64,000 nucleotides of DNA from Xanthomonas vasicola (GCF_000772705.2 NZ_JSBW02000037.1:62001-126000), one strand, 5' to 3'; counted from the first letter of the stretch, positions 40,498-49,051 are shown. Notes: a model not told the origin generated them from the sequence alone. Numbers and translations are program-made.

Positions 40498-40687
40498 TGC
40501 ACTGAATCAGCCGATGTGTGTCGATTCTCTACAGAAAGGTTGCGTCGCCAGCGGCTGTGTCTGCGCAAACCACTACGCAACCAAAGGCGCCTGCATGCGC
40601 ACCTACTGCCGAGCCGAATGCCGGCGTCTGCGCACGCCGCCGCTGCGCCCGCCTGGCGACAGAACGAGAGCCTTGTGCAGATGCTAA
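40436..40687 (+). CDS. Small cysteine-rich ORF upstream of the radical SAM gene (tentative)
   Basis: A GTG-initiated frame (or ATG at 40454/40484) encodes up to 83 residues with about a dozen cysteines concentrated in the central and C-terminal parts (CVDSLQKGCVASGCVCANHY, RTYCRAECRR). Its TAA overlaps the radical SAM start as ATGcTAA, which would permit translational coupling. Against it: all three forward frames are open here, the 5' end overlaps the divergent HprK-like gene, no good Shine-Dalgarno is seen, and the intergenic space must also contain promoters. It is a hypothesis, not an established gene. Confidence 0.25.
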   Translation: MPSLNEMCSAHAADCGMPVSNALNQPMCVDSLQKGCVASGCVCANHYATKGACMRTYCRAECRRLRTPPLRPPGDRTRALCRC

Positions 40688-42236
40688 AGATCCAGGTCAG
40701 TCATTCGTATTTCCTGCGTTACGACTCCAAACAATGGGAGCGCGGCAAGCCGTATCCGCCATTGGCAACGTTGCAAATCGCTGCGCTGCTGCGCGAACGC
40801 GGGCATGCACTGAGTCTGTTCGATGCGATGCTGGCCGACGATGTGGAGGACTACACCCCCGCACTGCATGCGGCGCAGCCGGATCTGGTGGTGTTCTACG
40901 AAGACAACTTCAACTTCCTCACCAAAATGTGCCTGAGCCGGATGCGCGACGCTGCCTGCCGCATGATCGGGCAAGCCCGCGCCGCCGGTTGCCGCGTGCT
41001 GGTGGCGGGCTCGGATGCCTCCGACAACCCGGATGTGTTCCTGACTGCCGGCGCGCATGCCGTGTTGATCGGCGAAGGCATTACTCCGCTGCTTACGTTG
41101 CTTGAGCGCGTGGAAGCACAGCCGGACATCGCCACCGAACATTGGCTGGCAGGCGTTGATCGGATCGCCACCAGCCTGCCTGCGACACCCCATGTGCATC
41201 CTGGCGCGCAACCGCCGGACGCACGCCTGAGCGGGTTGCCGGCCTGGGACCTGGTCGATATGCCGCGTTACCAGCGTTTTTGGCAACAACGACACGGCCA
41301 TTTCAGTTTGAACATGGCCGCCTCGCGTGGCTGCCCGTTCCGCTGCAACTGGTGCGCCAAGCCGATCTGGGGCAATCACTACAAACGCCGCGGCGCCGAA
41401 GAGGTGGCCGCAGAAATGATTCACCTCAAACGCAGCTTTCAGCCTGACCATATCTGGATGGCCGACGACATCTTCGGCTTCCATATCGATTGGGTGGAAA
41501 CCTTTGCGCAGCAGTTGAGCGATGCCGATGGTGCGATCCCCTTCACCATCCAGACCCGCGCCGACCTTGCCAGCGAACGCATGGCCGCAGCGCTGGCACG
41601 TGCCGGTTGCGCGGAGGCGTGGATCGGTGCCGAAAGCGGCAGCCAGCGCATTCTCGACAAGATGACCAAGGGTATGCAGGTTGGCGAAGTAATCGCCGCG
41701 CGTGAGCGCCTGGGTACGCAAGGCATACGCGTAGGCTTCTTTATCCAGCTGGGGTATCTGGGCGAGGAACTTGACGACATCCTGGCCACGCGCGCACTGG
41801 TGACGCAGGCTAACCCGGACATCATCGGCGTCAGTGTGTCGTATCCCCTGCCCGGCACCAAATTCTACGAAGAAGTAAAAAATCAGCTCGGCAGCAAGAC
41901 CCATTGGGAGGACAGCGATGATCTGGCGATGATGTTCCGTGGCGCGTACGACTCCGAGTTCTATCGCAGCGTGCGCGATCTGATGATCTGGCGATGATGT
42001 TCCGTGGCGCGTACGACTCCGAGTTCTATCGCAGCGTGCGCGATCTATTGCACACGCAGGTCGATCTACAACAGGCGCGCGTCACGATGACGGCCGATGC
42101 GTTTGCGCAGGCATCGGATCAGCTGGAAGCACGCTGGTCGGTCTTGATCGCCAGCGAAGGCCAACACCGCACCGAGCCGCTGACCTACAGCGTTGCGCGT
42201 CAGCCACGGCAGTTGGCCACCGTGCTGGTGGGCTAA
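40681..42236 (+). pseudogene. B12-binding-type radical SAM enzyme, C-terminus disrupted by tandem duplication
   Basis: From the ATG at 40681 the protein has an N-terminal B12-binding-like Rossmann domain (residues about 1-150, without a visible DxHxxG cobalamin motif). It is followed by a radical SAM domain with the cluster motif CPFRCNWC (Cys 218, 222, 225) and IGAESGSQRILDKMTKGM. A perfect 65-base tandem repeat at 41917-42046 shifts the frame and gives a stop at 41995-41997 after 438 residues. Removing one copy restores a 496-residue protein ending at 42236. The core domain is intact, so the truncated form might retain activity, but about 60 C-terminal residues are lost. It is followed by the nucleotidyltransferase gene. 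Confidence 0.85.
41917..42046 (+). repeat. Perfect 65-bp tandem direct repeat within the radical SAM gene
   Basis: Copy one is 41917-41981 and copy two is 41982-42046; I compared them base by base and they are identical. The unit encodes DDLAMMFRGAYDSEFYRSVRDL. Since 65 is not a multiple of three, the duplication is frameshifting. Confidence 0.97.
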
Positions 42237-42291
42237 CCCTCGCCTGCTCTGAATCTTTTCCTCCATCGCTTTGCCTGACCGGACCACGCGC

Positions 42292-43506
42292 ATGCAGCCC
42301 TCCCTTCGCACCATCAAGCACCGCCTGCACACGGCGACCGAGCGACTCGCTCAGGAGCTGGCCCAGCCGGGCGACGCATCGCCGCAGTGGGACCGACTGC
42401 AATGGCAGCTGGCGGCCGCAGCGGCGGCGGCGCATGGCATCTCGCCACTGCTGCAACGCCGCTCGTTGTGGCAGGACGCCGAATGGAACACCTTCCTGAG
42501 CGAACAACGTGGGCATGTGGAAGACCGCCATCGGCGGATCGCGCTGTTGCTAACCCGCATTGACGCAGCTGCACGCAGTGCCGGCATCGCGCTGGTGGGC
42601 CTGAAAGGCACCGCCTTGCATCGGCTGGGCGTGTATCTGCCCGGCGACCGCCCAATGGCCGATATCGACCTACTGGTGGAACCGGAAAACGCGCCCACAG
42701 TGGCCGTTCTGTTGTGCGAACTCGGCTATATCGCGTCTTTCGAACAGTGGAAGCATCAGGTCTTCAAACCGGTGCAGGGCGAGGCCGTGGCGGGACTGGG
42801 CGAACACCGCGATGCGCCGATCACTATTGAATTGCATACGCGCATCCAGGAACGCTTGCCGGTGAGTAGCGTGGAGATCACTGCACGGATTTGGCCGCAG
42901 CACCCGCAACCGGGCTTGAACCCCTACCCGTCCATCGGCGCATTGATGTGCCACTTGCTGCTACACGCGGCGGGCGGTATCTGCCATCGCACTATTCGCC
43001 TGATGCATCTGCATGATCTGGCCTTGCTGACCACGCGCATGGGTCCGCGCGATTGGGAGGAATTGCGGGAAGACAGTTCCATGCCACCGTGGTGGGCGCT
43101 GCCGCCACTGCTGTTGCTGCAGCGTTATTACCGCGCCGTGGTACCGGCTGCGGTGATGGCGCGCCTGCATGCAGCCTGCCCTCCACTGCTACGGCTGCGC
43201 GCAGCTCGGCAAACGCTCACCGCTGCATCGTGTTCCAACCTGTGGCTGTCGGCGTTGCCGGGGATTGAATGGTCGCGTTCGTTCGATGAGGCGCGGCAGT
43301 ATCTGCGCAACCGCGTCGTGCCTTCAGCAGAAAGCTGCAAAGAACGTGCGGACATGCTGCAGACGCAGTTATGGCTGCAAGATCAGCCGTGGGTGCGACA
43401 AACCCAGGCACGCCGTTTGATGACACGCCTGACTCGACCAGTGCCCCGCACCGACATGTTGTATGTGGTGCGTGCGGCGCTGGATGGGTATCTGCAGCCG
43501 GCGTGA
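42292..43506 (+). CDS. Nucleotidyltransferase-fold protein (PF14907 type)
   Basis: The protein of about 404 residues carries the NTP_transf_5 pattern LVGLKGTALHRLGVYLPGDRPMADIDLLVEPENA, with the paired acidic metal site in DIDLLV, followed by TIELHTRIQERLPV and a helical C-terminal half. Such proteins are found beside HprK-like kinases in lasso-peptide clusters (PadeN) and polysaccharide loci; their reaction is not established. It starts 55 bases after the intended radical SAM stop, on the same strand. A slightly longer start at 42271 is possible. Confidence 0.82.
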   Translation: MQPSLRTIKHRLHTATERLAQELAQPGDASPQWDRLQWQLAAAAAAAHGISPLLQRRSLWQDAEWNTFLSEQRGHVEDRHRRIALLLTRIDAAARSAGIALVGLKGTALHRLGVYLPGDRPMADIDLLVEPENAPTVAVLLCELGYIASFEQWKHQVFKPVQGEAVAGLGEHRDAPITIELHTRIQERLPVSSVEITARIWPQHPQPGLNPYPSIGALMCHLLLHAAGGICHRTIRLMHLHDLALLTTRMGPRDWEELREDSSMPPWWALPPLLLLQRYYRAVVPAAVMARLHAACPPLLRLRAARQTLTAASCSNLWLSALPGIEWSRSFDEARQYLRNRVVPSAESCKERADMLQTQLWLQDQPWVRQTQARRLMTRLTRPVPRTDMLYVVRAALDGYLQPA

Positions 43507-43507
43507 G

Positions 43508-43532
43508 GCTGGGCAAAAAGGTTTTGTCCAGC
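43508..43532. terminator. Hairpin between convergent nucleotidyltransferase and GT4 genes
   Basis: GCTGGGCAAAA and TTTTGTCCAGC form an 11-base stem (one G-U pair) with the loop AGG immediately after the nucleotidyltransferase stop. The A/T parts lie within the stem, so it could act in both directions. It probably separates the two convergent transcripts. Confidence 0.5.
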
Positions 43533-43625
43533 ACGCTCCTCAATCAAGACGCGGGTGCACAAGAGCACCGAGAAACCTTCGCGCATTGTCACGCGCATCA
43601 ATGCAGTCAATACAGTGGTCGCTGC

Positions 43626-44720
43626 TCACACCAACTGGCGATACAGCTGCTCGAACAACCGCGTCGTCAACGCAGCATCTTCGCGGACGGCACGACACTG
43701 CGCCGCCCAGGCCAGACGCAAGCGCAGTTCGTCGTCGCCGAGCACCTGGCGGATGGCCTCGGCCATTCCGGCCCAGTCGCCTGGTGGCACCGCCAGTGCC
43801 GCGATCGGTGCCCATTCGACCAAGTGCCCGACAGCAGTGCCCACCGTTGGTACACCGGCAACGGCGGCTTCCAGCAGCACCAACGGCCCGGCTTCATGCA
43901 GCGAAGACAACACCAGCAGATCGGCCGATAGCATAATCGGGCGCAACTCGCGCTGGGTCTTGAAGCCGAGAAAGCGCACCTGTTGCTGCAAGCCGAGTTG
44001 CTGCACCAGGCGCTGCATGGCGCCGTCCAATGTGTCGACGCCCACCATGTCCAGGGTGAAGGCAACACCGGCACGCTTGAGTGCGGCCATCGCCTGCAAC
44101 ATGGTGGTCTGGTCCTTGACCGGATTGAGGCTTGCGACATGCAGCAGCCGCGCAACCGATTCAGTGCGCGCCCGCGGCGCTGCAGGCGGCCAGGCGCGCA
44201 GATCCACGCCCAGCGGCACGCGTTGCGCAGCGATGCCAAGTGCCTGCAGCGAATCGATGATGGGCGCGCTGGCAGCCGTCACCCGATCGGCAAGCCGCAA
44301 AATTAACGCTTCGCGCAGACGCCCGCGCCAACGCCGGCGGCCGCCGTAGCCGATGCAATGCAGTGCGACCAGCTCGCCACCGGCGATATGCACCACGCTG
44401 GGACGGCGCAGCAACTTTGCCGCAATCACCGCAATCAAGCTGCAATAGCCCGAAAAAATTGCCTGGATCACATCGAACGGCGCACGCCGGTGTTCATCGC
44501 GAATGGCAGCGATCGCGCGCAGCCGTGTGCGGCGTGCACCGATGTTATGCACGGTGGCGCCGCGCAGGCTCCAGGTGCCGGGCTGCGGTTCTTGATGCAG
44601 CACGAAGACGTGTACTGCATGGCTGCGGGCCAGCCACTCGATCACGGTCAGGAACACCGGGATCACGCGGACTTCCCCACTGCGATCCACGCCACCGGGT
44701 ACCACCAGTGCCAGTTTCAT
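43626..44720 (-). CDS. Glycosyltransferase family 4
   Basis: The 364-residue GT-B protein starts MKLALVVPGGVDRSGEVRVIPVFLTVIEWLA. The donor-binding half contains LLHVASLNPVKDQTTMLQAM and SSLHEAGPLVLLEAAVAGVPTVGTAVG with the E-x7-E catalytic motif. It is the last gene of the long minus-strand glycan operon. The ATG at 44720 makes an ATGA overlap with the upstream GT4 gene. Donor and acceptor are unknown. Confidence 0.9.
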   Translation of the reverse strand: MKLALVVPGGVDRSGEVRVIPVFLTVIEWLARSHAVHVFVLHQEPQPGTWSLRGATVHNIGARRTRLRAIAAIRDEHRRAPFDVIQAIFSGYCSLIAVIAAKLLRRPSVVHIAGGELVALHCIGYGGRRRWRGRLREALILRLADRVTAASAPIIDSLQALGIAAQRVPLGVDLRAWPPAAPRARTESVARLLHVASLNPVKDQTTMLQAMAALKRAGVAFTLDMVGVDTLDGAMQRLVQQLGLQQQVRFLGFKTQRELRPIMLSADLLVLSSLHEAGPLVLLEAAVAGVPTVGTAVGHLVEWAPIAALAVPPGDWAGMAEAIRQVLGDDELRLRLAWAAQCRAVREDAALTTRLFEQLYRQLV

Positions 44721-45847
44721 GCGATGCGCTCCGGCGCGGCGGCGCGTAATTGGGTGTATGCCTGCGCCCAGCGCTGACCCACTGCGGCAAACGACAGGCG
44801 TGCGTCGAAATGCTCGCGCACCTGCGCGCGCGAGGGGCGTTGCCAGCTGACGCGCAGCAACAGTTCCGACAATGCCGAAGCATCGCCCACCGACCACAAC
44901 TCGCCCATTGCGCCGTCATCGCTGAGCGCGCGGAACGAGGCAATGGCGGTGAGTAGCGGCAGGCAGCCGCAGGCATAGGCTTCCAGAGCGGCGTAACCGC
45001 AGCTTTCCGTATGGCTGGCAGACACGAACAGATCGGCCGCGCGCAACAGCTCCTGCACGCGCGCATGCTCGACCTTGCCCAGCAACTGCACGCACTTCGC
45101 CAGCTGCGGGTCGCTGCGCAAGCGCTGCTGCACCTGCTCCATCAACGGCGCCTGGTCGAACACACACCACAGCCGCAACCCGGGCACCATGCGCGCAGCC
45201 ATGGCTACCGCGTCGAGCACGCATAGCGGGTCCTTGGCCGGGCTTAAATGTCCTATCCACAGCACACACGGATCGCCGTGCAAGCGTGTCTGCTCGCGTG
45301 CCTGCAGTCGATCGCCAGGGGTAAAGCGGCTGCTCGATTCGGGGATTGCAAACAATTGCGTGCTGCGGCGGAACAGCCGCGAACGCGTGAACGGCTGCGC
45401 CAGCTCCAGCGAAGTGAATGCAATGCCAGATGCGGCCGCGTAACGGGTGCGCCACAGGCTTCTGCTCCACCAGCGCGGCGGCCGGTTGGCGTGATCCTGT
45501 AGCAGAATCGGCAGCTCCGGCAGCAGGCGCGTCAGACGCCGCGCATCGCCTGCGAATTCCAGACCGTGCACATGCAATACGTCAGCATCGATCTCACCCA
45601 ACAGTGCGGCAAGCGTGCGCGCACGACTTGCGCTGCCACGTCGTTGCAGATCGGCAAAGCGGTAGTCCACGCCCTGATGACGCAGGCGGGTGTTCAAGGC
45701 AGATGCCTGGATCACCGACACACGCACACCTGCGCTGGCGACAGCCTCGGCAATGTCGGCCAGCGATGGCCATTGTGCGAATACCTGCTCCGCGCTTAAG
45801 CCATCGGGCGTGGGAACCAGATTCAGCTGTGCGACGTGCAGGCTCAT
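44717..45847 (-). CDS. Glycosyltransferase family 4
   Basis: The 376-residue protein begins MSLHVAQLNLVPTPDGLSAEQVFAQWPSL. It has a GT4 donor domain with VLWIGHLSPAKDPLCVLDAVAM and SASHTESCGYAALEAYACGCLPLLT, the latter holding the E-x7-E motif. The start at 45847 overlaps the stop of a predicted 39-codon gene as ATGA. It differs clearly in sequence from the neighbouring GT4, so it probably uses another acceptor or sugar. Confidence 0.9.
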   Translation of the reverse strand: MSLHVAQLNLVPTPDGLSAEQVFAQWPSLADIAEAVASAGVRVSVIQASALNTRLRHQGVDYRFADLQRRGSASRARTLAALLGEIDADVLHVHGLEFAGDARRLTRLLPELPILLQDHANRPPRWWSRSLWRTRYAAASGIAFTSLELAQPFTRSRLFRRSTQLFAIPESSSRFTPGDRLQAREQTRLHGDPCVLWIGHLSPAKDPLCVLDAVAMAARMVPGLRLWCVFDQAPLMEQVQQRLRSDPQLAKCVQLLGKVEHARVQELLRAADLFVSASHTESCGYAALEAYACGCLPLLTAIASFRALSDDGAMGELWSVGDASALSELLLRVSWQRPSRAQVREHFDARLSFAAVGQRWAQAYTQLRAAAPERIA

Positions 45848-45963
45848 ATGGATGACAGCGCTTGCACGCCGATCAATATGACGACACCGCCATACGCCGC
45901 ACTCGCGGCGTGCCAATGAATGGCTGCGCATACCGCACAGACAGCGACCACCGCGTGCAACAT
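45844..45963 (-). CDS. Predicted 39-residue hydrophobic membrane peptide
   Basis: An ATG at 45963, five bases after the methyltransferase stop, opens a 39-residue frame that is one hydrophobic span (MLHAVVAVCAVCAAIHW followed by a second span ending VVILIGVQALSSI). The stop overlaps the next glycosyltransferase start as ATGA, exactly like other junctions in this operon. This fills a 121-base gap that would otherwise be empty. No family is recognised. It may be a small membrane component of the polymer machinery, or only a leader that couples translation. Confidence 0.5.
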   Translation of the reverse strand: MLHAVVAVCAVCAAIHWHAASAAYGGVVILIGVQALSSI

Positions 45964-45968
45964 CTTGC

Positions 45969-46667
45969 TCACGCGACGCGCCGCAGACGCAGCACCAACG
46001 CAACCGGCACCTGTAATGCCGTCTGGTCGAAACGCGCGCCTGCGGGAATATCGGCGGAGTCCAGCATCGGCTCGGCAACGGCTTCGATTGCAAAGCCGAG
46101 TGCGGTGCATGCCGAATGCCAGTGGCTGTAGAGATGCTGGGTATGCCGCACTGCGTAGTGCTGCCCGTCCGCTTTGAAGTCGCGGCGCCAGCCCAGCGCG
46201 TGACCGATCGGATGCACGTCGCTGCACAGCACGGTGCCGCCGACGCGGGTGACGCGATGCAGTTCTTCCAGCGCGGGCCACAGCCGTTGCAGATGCCCCA
46301 CCACCAGGCCGCACACGCTGAGGTCGGCTACCGCATCGGTCAGCGGCAACTGATCCAGACTGCCTTGTTGCAAGTCGATGCGTGCGGCCGGCCAGTCCTG
46401 TACCAACTCGGCGCCGGCACGCTGCAGCATCTCCGGCGACAGATCGACACCGCTGACGTGCCGCGCGCCGCGGCGCAATGCGTGCAGGATGTAGCGGCCG
46501 CTGCCGCAGCCGGCGTCCAACACGTGCTGGTCCTGCAGGCTGGCAGGCATCAGGGCGAGCATGGCGCGTTCTTCGGCCAACATCACCGGGTTGTGCGCGT
46601 GCGGCGGATACGCCTGCGCCCATAGTGCATATGCCGCGGTGGGTTCGAGGACCGGCACTGCGCTCAC
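45969..46667 (-). CDS. SAM-dependent methyltransferase
   Basis: The 232-residue class I methyltransferase has motif I VLDAGCGSGRYILHAL, then VSGVDLSPEML and LSVCGLVVGHLQRLWPALEELHRVTRVGGTVLCSD. It overlaps the amidohydrolase stop as ATGA, so it is tightly coupled to it. It may methylate a sugar or an amino group of the glycan; the position cannot be inferred. Confidence 0.88.
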   Translation of the reverse strand: MSAVPVLEPTAAYALWAQAYPPHAHNPVMLAEERAMLALMPASLQDQHVLDAGCGSGRYILHALRRGARHVSGVDLSPEMLQRAGAELVQDWPAARIDLQQGSLDQLPLTDAVADLSVCGLVVGHLQRLWPALEELHRVTRVGGTVLCSDVHPIGHALGWRRDFKADGQHYAVRHTQHLYSHWHSACTALGFAIEAVAEPMLDSADIPAGARFDQTALQVPVALVLRLRRVA

Positions 46668-47905
46668 GAAACTGCTCCATTGGCAGCCAGCGCATGCGCG
46701 ATCTGCGCAGTGGCCTGCGGTGGCTGCTCCAGCGACACGCGCTGCAGGCCGGGTTCGAGCGCCAGCACCGCCGGGTCGGCCAATGTGGCGTCAATTAACT
46801 TGGGCCGCCCATCCAACAAGACCGGCACGGTCTGGATGCCGGCCGCGTCGAACCACGGCGCAAAATCTGGATCGGCAATGCGCGGCTTGCCATTGCGTAT
46901 CACTGCACGCAACGCACTGCGGTCACAGCCGATGATGCTGTTGGCAGGCCCGCCGCCGCGGTCGCGCACGATCAGCAGATCTGCAACGGCACCGGGGACG
47001 ATACGTCCACGCGTGGCCATGCGCAGGATGCGTGCGGAGTCAGTGGTGACCATGCCAAACAACAGATCCGGCGCCAACCCACTCTCGCTGGCAACGCGCA
47101 ACTCTTCCAACAGGTCGCGTGCGCCACTGATGCGCGAATCGGTGCCCAGCGCCAACCGGCCGGCCGTGCACAAGCGCCACGGATCGAGCGTGCGCCCGAG
47201 CAGCGCCTGATTGCTGGACGGGCACCACACCACGGCGGCGCCACGCGCAATCACCCGCTCGATATCCTGCTCGCCCATGCCAACGCCATGGATCAACACC
47301 GTGTTGGCGGCCAGGCATCCAAGCCGGTCGAGTTCGTCCAGCTCGGCACGCGCTACGGCGTCGGTACCTTCGGCCAGATGGATCATCCAGGGATGCGCAG
47401 CAGGAGTTGCGGCAAAACTGCCTTGCACTGGCGGACCGTAGCCGGTCCAGCCCAGCGCATAGCTCCAGCCGAATTTGCGCAGCAGGCCCACCGGGAAATT
47501 CGCTTCATCCAGCGTGGCGTGCCATGGGTCATGCTGGGCCACGCAGGTGACGCCGGCCAACAGGTTCTTCAAGCCACCATGGCGCAGCCGCACTGCCTTG
47601 GGCACGCGCAGTGCGGCGGCAACGTCTGGGTGCTGAAAATGCGCCTGAAATGCCTCGATCCATACATAGCTGTTGGCGAACGGCGCGGTCTGCGGCAGCG
47701 GCGGCACGCAGTTCACCTGCAAATGCTCGTGCGCGTTGATCAGGCCCGGTGCCAGCACATGCCCTTGCAGATCCAGCCGCAAGGTGCCGGTGCCGAGGGT
47801 GCCGCCGAAGTGCCCCGCACGGATGGTCACTGCGGTGCGCGACGGACCCGCTCGTGTCACCGTGCGCGCGCCTTGCAGGCAGACATCGGCCATGGCCATC
47901 GGCAT
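46664..47905 (-). CDS. Amidohydrolase-superfamily metal-dependent hydrolase
   Basis: The protein of about 413 residues has the amidohydrolase layout: a small beta-barrel N-terminus, the metal-binding HxH in LAPGLINAHEHLQ, histidines in MIHLAEGTD and VLIHGVGM, and the metal-aspartate region LALGTDSRISG. It resembles TRZ/ATZ-type deaminases or deacetylases. Its presence in a polysaccharide operon is unusual and suggests hydrolysis of a C-N bond on a sugar derivative or precursor. The start is uncertain among a GTG at 47911 and ATGs at 47905, 47899 and 47893. Confidence 0.82.
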   Translation of the reverse strand: MPMAMADVCLQGARTVTRAGPSRTAVTIRAGHFGGTLGTGTLRLDLQGHVLAPGLINAHEHLQVNCVPPLPQTAPFANSYVWIEAFQAHFQHPDVAAALRVPKAVRLRHGGLKNLLAGVTCVAQHDPWHATLDEANFPVGLLRKFGWSYALGWTGYGPPVQGSFAATPAAHPWMIHLAEGTDAVARAELDELDRLGCLAANTVLIHGVGMGEQDIERVIARGAAVVWCPSSNQALLGRTLDPWRLCTAGRLALGTDSRISGARDLLEELRVASESGLAPDLLFGMVTTDSARILRMATRGRIVPGAVADLLIVRDRGGGPANSIIGCDRSALRAVIRNGKPRIADPDFAPWFDAAGIQTVPVLLDGRPKLIDATLADPAVLALEPGLQRVSLEQPPQATAQIAHALAANGAVS

Positions 47906-47911
47906 CTCCAC

Positions 47912-48754
47912 TCAGCGCTTGCGCATCACGATCAGAAAGTGATCGCCCATGTCGCGCAGCAGCGGCAGCCCGCCCATGCGGTCGTCGCAGCGCCCAAGGC
48001 GCTCGGACAGGCGCGGATTGCGTTCGCAAAAATCCACCAGATACGGCGGCGGCAGGAACAAGCTCAAGGCACGGTAACTTTCCAGCACGAAATGCTTTTC
48101 GAATGCGCGGTAGAACTCACGCGGCAGGTGATACCAGGTCCAGATGGTATGGCCGTTCATGCCCACCGCAATTGCCCCTTTGGCGGCACGCACCGCGGCG
48201 CGCTTGAAACGCCCACGCAAGGCGTAATGGCCGATTTCCCAGGGACAGATCCGCCCGATCACTGAAAACACCAGGCAGCCATCGGCGCGCAGCAGACGTG
48301 CGCATTCGGCGGCGACGGCCGGCAGATCGGGCGCGCAATTGAGCGGGCCGAAATTGGAGTACATGCCATCGAAACTGCCTTCCAGCCGATCAAGCTGCTG
48401 AATACCAACATGCGCGGTGGTGAGGCGTTCATCCAGACCCTGCATTACCGCGCGGTGGCGGGTGCGCTCGACCATTGCCGGCGACCAGTCAGTGGCCAGA
48501 ACGGAATACCCGCGGCGTGCGAATTCGCCAGCATCCAGGCCGGTGCCGCAGCCCAGATCGATCAGCCGCGAACCCACCGGCAGCTCGGCTGCCACCGTGT
48601 CCCACAACGTGGTGCGCATGCGCTGGATTAGCGCGTTGTTACCACGTGGGCCATCGTAGTCGGGAGCCACGCTATCGAACGCGCGTTGCGTTTCCAGCAA
48701 TTGTTCCGGCGCAACCGTGCCACCTCGCGCCGCATGCTCATTGATTGACGACAT
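47912..48754 (-). CDS. SAM-dependent methyltransferase
   Basis: The 280-residue class I methyltransferase contains LIDLGCGTGLDAGEFARRGYSVLATDWSPAMVERT, the SAM-binding loop and acidic second motif, followed by GSFDGMYSNFGPLNC and LRADGCLVFSVIGRICPWEIGHY. The second half is large for a methyltransferase and may bind the acceptor. It lies immediately upstream of the amidohydrolase. Confidence 0.88.
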   Translation of the reverse strand: MSSINEHAARGGTVAPEQLLETQRAFDSVAPDYDGPRGNNALIQRMRTTLWDTVAAELPVGSRLIDLGCGTGLDAGEFARRGYSVLATDWSPAMVERTRHRAVMQGLDERLTTAHVGIQQLDRLEGSFDGMYSNFGPLNCAPDLPAVAAECARLLRADGCLVFSVIGRICPWEIGHYALRGRFKRAAVRAAKGAIAVGMNGHTIWTWYHLPREFYRAFEKHFVLESYRALSLFLPPPYLVDFCERNPRLSERLGRCDDRMGGLPLLRDMGDHFLIVMRKR

Positions 48755-49051
48755 GCGCAGCCTCCCACACCAGTCCTGCTGTTCTCACGACCCTCTCCGG
48801 ACGCAACGCCGCCAACGCGGCATCGCTTGATAGACCTGTGAGTGTCAGGTGCTGCCTTTTTGGTTGCAGCGTGGTGGGTAAAACGCACGCTGTTCAGGCG
48901 ATCACGTTCGACACGAGTACGTGGGCTCGACGCACAGCAATGCACAGTGCGGCCTACCTTCTGCGGCCATAGCACTTAGCACCTGCGTCACGCGCAACTC
49001 AACCCATCGCCATTGTGCCGATGCTCCACCGTAGCCGTTAAGCAACAGCGC
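48755..49051 (-). other. Gap within the glycan operon between Wzz and methyltransferase genes
   Basis: This 297-base interval is the only long break in an otherwise tightly spaced minus-strand operon. No good coding frame, hairpin with T-run or clear promoter was seen. It may contain an internal promoter for the methyltransferase-amidohydrolase-GT4 part, which could then be expressed separately from the Wzx/Wzy part. Confidence 0.35.

Noticed and set aside
40684..41904. 406-codon minus-strand frame antisense to the radical SAM gene
   Set aside because: The plus strand carries the clear radical SAM motif CPFRCNWC; the antisense frame has no family features.
37612..43506. Complete lasso-peptide cluster
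   Set aside because: No asparagine-synthetase-like cyclase or transglutaminase-like protease is present, so the kinase, nucleotidyltransferase and exporter are not enough to call it one.
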